Shown here piece by piece: positions 1-5,314 of a stretch of DNA of 5,314 nt (position 1 is its first letter; each line of letters starts with the position of its first letter). A model generated the notes under the pieces. The model was given only the letters and a program-made list of their open reading frames with translations. It searched no databases and had not been told where the DNA came from. The translations under genes and the position numbers were made by a program. This DNA is from Promethearchaeota archaeon (lineage in GTDB: Archaea; Asgardarchaeota; Lokiarchaeia; Sigynarchaeales; MK-D1), in contig JAEOTN010000221.1 in NCBI GenBank assembly GCA_016839865.1, forward strand, positions 1 through 5,314, written 5' to 3'.

Positions 1-1
1 G

Positions 2-67
2 AAAAATGTTCCTAATTTCACAACAATTGACGAAATTAAGGAGGAATTTCTTCAATTTGGAAAATGA
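2..67 (+). CDS. C-terminal end of an unidentified protein (5' part outside window)
   Basis: Reading from base 2, 21 codons are open before a TGA at 65-67. They give an acidic, helix-like tail (VPNFTTIDEIKEEFLQFGK preceded by KN). First codon positions are rich in purines, as expected of coding DNA, and the frame closes just before an AT-rich gap with a promoter-like block, so the end of an upstream gene is plausible. A tail of this type ends many small alpha/beta enzymes, but 21 residues cannot identify a family. The +3 frame is also open from the edge to a TAA at 69-71, giving a less natural peptide, so the frame choice is tentative. Confidence 0.4.
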   Translation, partial: KNVPNFTTIDEIKEEFLQFGK

Positions 68-123
68 ATAAAATTTGATATATCTTGATACGATTCTACC
101 ATTTCATGGCAATTATGAGCAGA

Positions 124-132
124 GTTTTAACT
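124..132 (+). promoter_or_regulatory. Candidate archaeal TATA box for the nitrilase gene
   Basis: The block GTTTTAACT lies 30-38 bases before the nitrilase ATG at 162 and follows a purine-rich stretch (GAGCAGA) that could act as a BRE. With the usual TATA-to-start distance of about 26 bases, transcription would begin near 153 and leave a leader of under ten bases. No Shine-Dalgarno sequence is visible between 140 and 161, which agrees with a short-leader transcript. Another A/T-rich stretch at 70-85 is an alternative promoter site. Assigned by eye only. Confidence 0.35.
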
Positions 133-161
133 TACAAGTTTTTTTCTCAGTTTAGTTATAC

Positions 162-1073
162 ATGAATTTAGTAAAAGTAGCAGCAGCCCAAGTATCGCCT
201 TATTTTCTTGACATTGATAAAACTGTAAAAAAAGCATGTGACGTTATTTTAGAAGCTGGCGATAATGACGCTAATCTTGTTGTATTTCCAGAAGCGTTTA
301 TTCCAGGATATCCAGATTGGATTTGGTTGGTTCAAAATTATAAATCAGCAATTCTCAATGAATTATATACAGAGTTATTAGAGAATTCCATTTCTATTAA
401 GGACAAGCATACCAAACTATTATGTGAGACTGCTAAAAAAGCTGGAATTCACGTAGTAATGGGAGTTAATGAGCGTAATTCAGAAGCGAGTAATAGTAGT
501 GTCTACAATTCTGCTCTTTTTATCGATAATAAAGGAGAAATTCTCGGAATCCATAGGAAACTTATCCCCACGGGAGGAGAGAGACTAATCTGGGCTCAAG
601 GTGACGGAAGTACAATGCACGTATTTGATACTCCATTTGGTAAACTTGGTGGTCTTATTTGCTGGGAGAATTATATGCCTCTTGCCAGAAATGCAATGTA
701 CGCTGAAGGAACGCAGATACTTGCAACCCCTACATGGGATAAAAGTGATAACTGGTTAGCAAGCCTTCAACATATTGCTCGGGAAGGTGGAATGTTTGTC
801 ATCAACTGTTGCATGCCTTTACGAAAGGATGAACTTCCTGATCGTTTAGAATTTAAAAAAGAATATCCAAGTGATCGAGAATGGGTAAATACTGGAAACA
901 GTTGTATTATTAATCCCAAAGGCGAATTTCTTGCTGGACCAAGTAATGCAAAAGAAGAGATTCTTTATGCAGATCTTAATCTGAGGGAAATATTAGCTGC
1001 AAAGAGATTATTTGATGTGACTGGTCATTACGCAAGGCCAGACGTATTCAATTATTCAGTAAATAGAACTTAA
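162..1073 (+). CDS. Nitrilase (carbon-nitrogen hydrolase, branch 1)
   Basis: This is a 303-residue cytoplasmic enzyme of the nitrilase superfamily, expected to hydrolyse a nitrile or cyanide-type substrate to a carboxylate plus ammonia. The catalytic triad is visible: Glu44 in FPEAFIPGYP, Lys133 in HRKLIPTGGER and Cys167 in LICWENYMPLAR. The further conserved Glu140 is also present. Trp-Glu directly after the cysteine and the WAQGDGS stretch at 144-150 match true nitrilases better than amidases or carbamoylases of the same fold. The C-terminal motif GHYARPDVF is present, but the protein ends soon after it, so the long tail of many spiral-forming bacterial nitrilases is absent. An in-frame TAG at 153-155 makes ATG 162 the earliest start. 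No signal peptide or membrane segment is seen. The TAA stop touches the stop of the convergent GNAT gene. The exact substrate cannot be read from the sequence. In an ammonia oxidiser, released ammonia could feed energy or nitrogen metabolism (inference). Confidence 0.93.
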   Translation: MNLVKVAAAQVSPYFLDIDKTVKKACDVILEAGDNDANLVVFPEAFIPGYPDWIWLVQNYKSAILNELYTELLENSISIKDKHTKLLCETAKKAGIHVVMGVNERNSEASNSSVYNSALFIDNKGEILGIHRKLIPTGGERLIWAQGDGSTMHVFDTPFGKLGGLICWENYMPLARNAMYAEGTQILATPTWDKSDNWLASLQHIAREGGMFVINCCMPLRKDELPDRLEFKKEYPSDREWVNTGNSCIINPKGEFLAGPSNAKEEILYADLNLREILAAKRLFDVTGHYARPDVFNYSVNRT

Positions 1074-2111
1074 TTAAAGTTCGGACAATTTTTGAATTGC
1101 ATCTTTTAGATTCATTTCATAACAATCTGCAAGAACCCATTCCTTATAACCCAAAATATCATTGATCTTAATCATGTGCTCGTTTGAGCCAGCGTTGTCT
1201 GTGGTCCAAAACTCAACCTGTGTATCTTCTAGTAATTTTTCCACCATTAGCGATTTCAGTGCTAATCCCAGACGATTCCCTCTATGTTCATGAACAACTC
1301 CAGTTAATAATTGCCAACCAACACTAGGAAGATATTTTCCAACCATTGTCTCTGTCATACCCACTGGCTCATTATCTTTCAAAGCAACATAGGTATAGTG
1401 TTTGAAACCAAGCTCTTTACTTCGATCTTTTTCATTCATAAATCTCTGAATATTTACATTTGCAGTTTCCATTGATGAGTCTTCCTTTGTCATATCATTT
1501 CTTATAGCATTGTCCATTTGAATATACGAGGTCATATCTAGGTCATCAAAGTCACAATACTCGTACAGCCGGATCTCATAACCTTTTTTTGCCACTTTAT
1601 CAAGAAGTATGCGATTTTCCTCTTTTATTTTGTTTAGATCAATACTTTGAATTTCAGATACACTTTGTCGTGTAAGATATACTACAGGAGCATGAAGCAG
1701 GTTATCAAAGAATTCTTTCCCCTCTGATTTTTGTAAAGCCCAAAAATCAATGATTTCAACTTCATCAGGAAGTATTTCCAAGATTTTCTCCAATATTTTG
1801 GTTCCATATCCCTTTTTACGAAACTTGGGATCCACATATAATTCATCAATAATGGCCCGATTTTTATTTTCATATATACTTCGTTCGTACGAACCAAAAC
1901 CAACGAATTCATTGTTTACAACTAATAGTATATACTGCATTTCGGAATATTTTTGATCAGGTTGGTCTAGCTGTTTTCGATAGTACTCGACATCTGCAGG
2001 TGGCATTGTATATGCAAATGCCCAGAATGCCCGTTTGAACAAACAAAATTGCTCAACCAGGTGTGGAGGAATATCTGATTTGGATATCACAAGAAAGGAG
2101 ATGTCGTCCAT
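1074..2111 (-). CDS. Tandem-GNAT acetyltransferase, substrate unknown
   Basis: The protein has two GCN5-type N-acetyltransferase domains in one chain of about 345 residues, an arrangement seen in mycothiol synthase (MshD) and many uncharacterised prokaryotic GNAT proteins. Numbering here is from the upstream TTG at 2126 (350 residues). Domain 1 covers roughly 10-150, with the acetyl-CoA pyrophosphate loop RKKGYG at 103-108 after strand IIDELYVDP. Domain 2 covers roughly 183-340, with loop RGNRLG at 282-287 followed by the helix LALKSLMVEKL. A conserved-looking TTDNAGSNEHMIKINDILGY tract lies at 308-327. Both loops look intact, so both domains may bind acetyl-CoA. I prefer ATG at 2109-2111 (residue 6) over the TTG, because nothing resembling a ribosome site supports the TTG and a TATA-like block fits the ATG. 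No membrane segment is seen. The gene follows clc1 by 57 bases on the same strand and could share its transcript. The role is not known; acetylation of a small amine or a protein is the family expectation. Mycothiol synthesis is unlikely if the host is archaeal. Confidence 0.85.
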   Translation of the reverse strand: MDDISFLVISKSDIPPHLVEQFCLFKRAFWAFAYTMPPADVEYYRKQLDQPDQKYSEMQYILLVVNNEFVGFGSYERSIYENKNRAIIDELYVDPKFRKKGYGTKILEKILEILPDEVEIIDFWALQKSEGKEFFDNLLHAPVVYLTRQSVSEIQSIDLNKIKEENRILLDKVAKKGYEIRLYEYCDFDDLDMTSYIQMDNAIRNDMTKEDSSMETANVNIQRFMNEKDRSKELGFKHYTYVALKDNEPVGMTETMVGKYLPSVGWQLLTGVVHEHRGNRLGLALKSLMVEKLLEDTQVEFWTTDNAGSNEHMIKINDILGYKEWVLADCYEMNLKDAIQKLSEL

Positions 2112-2133
2112 AGAAACTAATGTCAATCCAACT

Positions 2134-2141
2134 CTTATTAG
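2134..2141 (-). promoter_or_regulatory. Weak TATA-like block upstream of the GNAT gene
   Basis: On the minus strand the sequence CTAATAAG sits 23-30 bases before the preferred ATG at 2111, the spacing expected for a leaderless archaeal transcript. The match to a TATA consensus is poor, and the clc1-GNAT gap is only 57 bases, so read-through from clc1 is an equally good explanation. No T-rich terminator on the minus strand separates the two genes. Confidence 0.22.
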
Positions 2142-2168
2142 GATAACGTTGTAGTCTGCTAGGAATAA

Positions 2169-3935
2169 CTAGATATCAGATATCTCGTGTAATTTTCGAT
2201 GACCTCGTATAATATCACCAATGCTCACAATGCCAATTAGTTCCTCTCTCTCATCAATCACTGGAGCCCTTTCTACATCATTATCAAGCATTATTTGCAA
2301 TGCTTCCCTACCAGTCATTTGCTTGTTGACAGATAGAATGTTTTTACTCATATAATCACTTACAACTCTACTATCATCTTTTTCATCTATCCGGAGAATG
2401 TCTTCTTCATAGATCATCCCTATTATCAGATAATCGTCGCTTGATTGAATCACGGGAAAATCACGCTTGGAAGATTCCGTAACAATGGTTTTCATATCAG
2501 CAATTAGCATATCCTGTGTTGCATAAACAGTTTTTGATTTTGGAGTCATTACGTTTTCAATGGTAAAGCCTTCATGTTGATCGTAATCCCGTAATTCATG
2601 AACTAATTTGGCATCTCTGCTACGTAACTGCCCACGATAGAGTGAACGAGGTCCTGAAACAACGTACGAGGATATGTTTGCAAGAACCATGGGTATAATC
2701 AAATTTGGTAAACCAGTGATTTCAAGAATTAATAGAACAGAAGCCACTGGTGTTTTTGTTGTGGCTGCATGGGCCCCACTCATGCCAACAATTGCCCATG
2801 CAGTTATAGTGACCGGATTTGTTATATTTAGCAGAATGGCGAAAATGATACCTGCTTGCGCCCCGATAGATAAACTGGGGCCAAATATCCCTCCGGGAAA
2901 TCCTGAACCAATTATTGCCGTTGTAGCGATGATTTCAATAATTATTGCGATAAGAAGAACGGTGATTCTTAGTTCTTCATTCTCGGCATCAGTTATAAAA
3001 TCTGAAATAATATCGAATGAGGATATACCTTCGATTATATGGAATTCGGGAATCAGTATTAAACCGATAATAATTACAAATAATGCAATAGAGAGTCCTA
3101 GTAATATTTGTATGTGGTTTCTGAATCTTTGAATAAACTGATCGGTGTAATTGTAGTAGAACTCTATGAAGACCCTACCAATCAGACCAGTAATAATTCC
3201 AAGTAGAATCGCAAGTATTGAATTATAGACATTAATTTTCAATTCTGCGATGCCTAAATTGAAAATATCTAATGTAATCTCGATGATATTACTATTAACA
3301 AAGGAGATAATTGATTTTGCAGTTACAGCTGCGGTTACTGATGCCAGAAATGCTGCCATAAGCATTGGTTCGTCTGAATCTTCCTTATAGGGAACCTCGG
3401 CTGCGAATATTGCGGATCCGAATGGTGCTTGAAATAAAGCTCCAGTTGATGCCGCGGATCCTAAGGTTATGGCCTGATGTTGATATTCCTCTGGAACATT
3501 ACCCCAGGAAGCAATTTTCGTGGCTATGGCACTACCAATAATTAATGCAGGACCTTCTCTTCCTACAGGAAGGCCAGCACCGATGGTTATTGATGAGTTT
3601 ACGAATTTCTTTGCTCCGACTTCTGGTGGGATTGGTTTCTCATTATGCCTTTGTGAGATAACATAGGTTATTCCATTTTCATTTGGATTCTCAAATTTTA
3701 CATACACTAGAATAGCAATTATGATACCACCTATTGCCATTCCAATAAGTGGATAAGACAAATAACTCAATGACTTCGCAATTAAAAGAATTACCACATA
3801 AAATGCAGACATGAAAATTCCGACAACTATTCCGATTAACAAAGCTAAAGGGATCCATTGTTTGATGTGAGCTTCAAATCGATCCTCATCTGATACTTTA
3901 CCTAAACTGAGTATGCGATTAAAAAACATCGACAT
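2169..3935 (-). CDS. ClC-family chloride channel/transporter with C-terminal CBS pair (clc1)
   Basis: This 588-residue integral membrane protein has a ClC pore domain (about 28-440) followed by two CBS domains (about 459-515 and 525-578). ClC proteins conduct chloride or exchange it for protons as homodimers, and CBS pairs commonly sense adenine nucleotides. Pore motifs seen are GREGP at 125-129 with the gating glutamate Glu127, helix-H motif QAPFGSAIFAAEVPY at 169-183, GSGFPGGIFGP at 343-353, and Tyr433 in SLYRGQL, matching the central tyrosine. Val181 occupies the internal proton-glutamate position of ClC-ec1. The GSGIP motif is replaced by ENGIT at 86-90, so the central serine appears to be Asn. 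CBS2 keeps the SxxD nucleotide-contact pattern (SIGD, 571-574). The start is ATG 3933-3935; a second ATG two codons later is possible. No Shine-Dalgarno sequence is seen, and a TATA-like block lies 20-32 bases upstream. A ClC identity is secure; channel versus exchanger, and chloride versus another anion, are open. Confidence 0.93.
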   Translation of the reverse strand: MSMFFNRILSLGKVSDEDRFEAHIKQWIPLALLIGIVVGIFMSAFYVVILLIAKSLSYLSYPLIGMAIGGIIIAILVYVKFENPNENGITYVISQRHNEKPIPPEVGAKKFVNSSITIGAGLPVGREGPALIIGSAIATKIASWGNVPEEYQHQAITLGSAASTGALFQAPFGSAIFAAEVPYKEDSDEPMLMAAFLASVTAAVTAKSIISFVNSNIIEITLDIFNLGIAELKINVYNSILAILLGIITGLIGRVFIEFYYNYTDQFIQRFRNHIQILLGLSIALFVIIIGLILIPEFHIIEGISSFDIISDFITDAENEELRITVLLIAIIIEIIATTAIIGSGFPGGIFGPSLSIGAQAGIIFAILLNITNPVTITAWAIVGMSGAHAATTKTPVASVLLILEITGLPNLIIPMVLANISSYVVSGPRSLYRGQLRSRDAKLVHELRDYDQHEGFTIENVMTPKSKTVYATQDMLIADMKTIVTESSKRDFPVIQSSDDYLIIGMIYEEDILRIDEKDDSRVVSDYMSKNILSVNKQMTGREALQIMLDNDVERAPVIDEREELIGIVSIGDIIRGHRKLHEISDI

Positions 3936-3954
3936 TGGATATAGTTGATTTTTT

Positions 3955-3967
3955 TTTAATTATTAAA
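3955..3967 (-). promoter_or_regulatory. Candidate TATA box for clc1
   Basis: On the minus strand TTTAATAATTAAA lies 20-32 bases before the clc1 ATG at 3935. An A-tract and ACTATATCC fill the space to the start, with no Shine-Dalgarno sequence. The distance is what TBP/TFB-dependent leaderless transcription would need, placing the transcript start at or next to the ATG. The block is itself nearly palindromic, so its direction is given by the downstream gene rather than by the motif. Confidence 0.5.
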
Positions 3968-3970
3968 TCA

Positions 3971-3983
3971 TTGTTTGAAACAA
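3971..3983. promoter_or_regulatory. Perfect 6-1-6 inverted repeat just upstream of the clc1 TATA-like block, possible operator
   Basis: TTGTTTGAAACAA is a perfect palindrome around a central G, and it ends three bases from the TATA-like block of clc1. A dimeric helix-turn-helix regulator bound here would sit next to or over the BRE and could recruit or block TFB. The same bases could instead be chance in AT-rich DNA. No second copy was noticed in front of the other genes in this window. Confidence 0.35.
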
Positions 3984-4029
3984 CATGTACTAAGTGAGAC
4001 TTTTTTTCTTTAACTTTCATCGAAGGAAT

Positions 4030-5314
4030 CTAGTTTGTTCCCCTCATCATCTTACCATCATGAACCTCATCGAAGAGTAATCTTTCAGTTTCTTCCTGCC
4101 GACTTATTGATTTTTCTTTACGATATATACTCATAACATCACTTCTAGTCACCCATCCAATTAGTTTTAATGAATCATCATGTTCAAGTACTGGAAATCG
4201 GTTTATGTTTTTCTCTACCATTTTGATGAATAGAACAGATAAAGGACATTCTGGACCGACTGTAATTACGTCTTTAGTACATACTTCTGATACGATCCAT
4301 TCTTTCATATCTAGTTGATCAAGTGCCTTATCAACATCATGTTCTGTAATAATCCCTACAAGTATTCCATTTTCAACAACTGGATATCCAGTGTGGCCTT
4401 TGGTTTTCATAAGATGTAACACGTATTCTATTCTATCTTTTGGGGATACGGTAGTTGGTTTTGTCACCATTATATCTTGGACTTTGATTTCTTCTAGAAA
4501 ATCGATTGCGGGAACAAATTTCACTCCTCTTCTATCCAATTTAAGAATGTAAATATCCTCTGGAAGAAGCAATTTACTAACCATCCAAGCTGATGCCACA
4601 GTGAACATTAAAGGGATGATTAGATGAAAATCATTAACCATCTCACTTGTCATAATAATAGCAGTTAACGGAGCACGAGCTGTACCCGCGAACAACGCAG
4701 CCATTCCCAACATAGCAAATATTTCGATTTCAAAATTAGTGTATCCGGTTTTTTCAACAAGTAAACCGAATACAGTCCCTAGCATCACACCTTGAAAGAG
4801 AGTTGGGGCAAACACACCCCCTGAACCTCCTGAACCAATTGATAAGGACGTAGCAATAAGTTTTGCAAACACGAAAACGAATGCTGTTTGCAAAGCGAGT
4901 TTTAATGCAAAAGCATCATCAATTGGATCATAAGTGGTTCCATTCACTTCTGGAAACCAAATTTCAATTATTCCTACTCCTAGACCACCAATACCAGCGA
5001 GTAAAATTGGAGAAACAGGTATTCTTTCTAATATGTCTTCTATCCAATAGAAACTACGAGTCCAAAAAACTGCGAATAAACCCAAGCTTAGACCTAGTAT
5101 AATGAATAGTGGAATATTTGCATAGTGGGAATCAGATAGATACGTGGGAAATACGAATGCAGGATTAGAACCTAAAAAAAAATCCCCAATTGATGTACCT
5201 ACTACAGAACTAACTAGTAATGGAAGTGGAGAAAATGCTTTTCTATCCCGTCGAATAACCTCTAGACCAAAAAGAGTTCCCCCAAGTGGAGCATTAAAAG
5301 TTGCGGCAATTCCA
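4030..5314 (-). CDS. Second ClC-family channel/transporter with CBS pair (clc2), 5' end outside window
   Basis: At least 427 codons are present. The frame is open without interruption to the right edge, so the N-terminal helices A-G, including the GSGIP and GREGP motifs, lie outside the window. The first visible residues, GIAATFNAPLGGTLFGLEV, are the ClC helix-H motif, with Glu at the ClC-ec1 Glu202 position (codon 5260-5262) and Val at the Glu203 position (5257-5259). Next come the filter motif GSGGSGGVFAP (about 4804-4836), the segment GMAALFAGTARAPLTAIIM and the central tyrosine in EDIYILKL. Two CBS domains span about 4110-4480; both keep a T-x-x-D pattern (TEHD, TRSD). A charged tail, partly SRQEETERLLFDE, ends the protein. 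The TTG at 5083-5085 is an internal leucine codon within a membrane region and not a start. Its motifs differ from clc1 throughout, so this is an older paralogue, not a recent copy. Its promoter is outside the window. Confidence 0.93.
   Translation of the reverse strand, partial: GIAATFNAPLGGTLFGLEVIRRDRKAFSPLPLLVSSVVGTSIGDFFLGSNPAFVFPTYLSDSHYANIPLFIILGLSLGLFAVFWTRSFYWIEDILERIPVSPILLAGIGGLGVGIIEIWFPEVNGTTYDPIDDAFALKLALQTAFVFVFAKLIATSLSIGSGGSGGVFAPTLFQGVMLGTVFGLLVEKTGYTNFEIEIFAMLGMAALFAGTARAPLTAIIMTSEMVNDFHLIIPLMFTVASAWMVSKLLLPEDIYILKLDRRGVKFVPAIDFLEEIKVQDIMVTKPTTVSPKDRIEYVLHLMKTKGHTGYPVVENGILVGIITEHDVDKALDQLDMKEWIVSEVCTKDVITVGPECPLSVLFIKMVEKNINRFPVLEHDDSLKLIGWVTRSDVMSIYRKEKSISRQEETERLLFDEVHDGKMMRGTN

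Noticed and set aside
115..165. 16-codon upstream open frame overlapping the nitrilase start
   Set aside because: It begins before the likely transcript start, is out of frame and has no ribosome site, so it is probably chance.
1682..1956. Two short open frames, one on each strand, inside the GNAT gene
   Set aside because: Both overlap a well-supported coding region in other frames and lack domains or start signals.
2124..2126. TTG start of the GNAT gene, giving 350 residues
   Set aside because: An ATG lies five codons later, and the TTG lacks a ribosome site; the extra residues add nothing to the GNAT domain.
2172..2184. GATATC repeated twice around one base
   Set aside because: It encodes the ISDI end of clc1; a short chance repeat in coding DNA with no further copies seen.
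2674..3132. 152-codon plus-strand open frame
   Set aside because: It lies wholly antisense to the clc1 membrane domain; its hydrophobic product mirrors the complementary codons and shows no recognisable domain.
3949..3957. Run of nine T on the plus strand as a terminator
   Set aside because: No plus-strand gene ends there; on the minus strand it is an A-tract between the clc1 TATA-like block and its start.
5083..5085. TTG as the start of a 351-residue ClC protein
   Set aside because: The frame stays open upstream to 5314 and encodes the ClC helix-H motif, so the TTG is an internal leucine codon and the gene is cut by the window edge.
4863..5102. 79-codon plus-strand open frame
   Set aside because: It is antisense to clc2 and has a low-complexity product typical of a chance frame.

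Overview
The window is AT-rich and reads as a densely packed piece of archaeal chromosome. No clear Shine-Dalgarno sequence precedes the three starts that lie inside it. At least two of those starts have a TATA-like A/T block about 20-38 bases upstream, which suits archaeal leaderless or short-leader transcripts. A branch-1 nitrilase beside CBS-domain ClC proteins and a double-GNAT protein would fit a mesophilic ammonia-oxidising archaeon (Thaumarchaeota/Nitrososphaerota). That assignment is an inference from style and gene content; no marker gene is present.

Layout. Bases 2-67 probably hold the last 21 codons of a plus-strand gene that begins outside the window. After a 94-base promoter-bearing gap comes a complete plus-strand nitrilase (162-1073) with an intact Glu-Lys-Cys triad. 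Its stop codon abuts, with no spacer, the stop codon of a minus-strand tandem-GNAT acetyltransferase (1074-2111). Upstream of that on the minus strand is a complete ClC chloride channel/transporter with a C-terminal CBS pair (2169-3935). A 94-base gap with a TATA-like block and a perfect 13-base palindrome separates it from a second, different ClC-CBS gene (4030 to beyond 5314). The second gene has no start in the window: its frame stays open to the right edge and encodes the helix-H region of the ClC fold.

How the genes may work together. The minus-strand genes run clc2 > clc1 > GNAT. The 57-base clc1-GNAT gap allows co-transcription, whereas clc1 appears to have its own promoter. Two neighbouring ClC paralogues with CBS domains suggest anion or pH homeostasis tuned by adenine nucleotides. 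Both carry Val where ClC-ec1 has its internal proton glutamate, and clc1 also departs from the usual GSGIP selectivity motif. The nitrilase is a separate unit that would release ammonia from nitriles or a related substrate. I saw no mobile element, CRISPR array, tRNA, rRNA or riboswitch. No wholly new system is evident; the most interesting points are the ClC pore residues, the operator-like palindrome and the zero-gap convergent gene ends.
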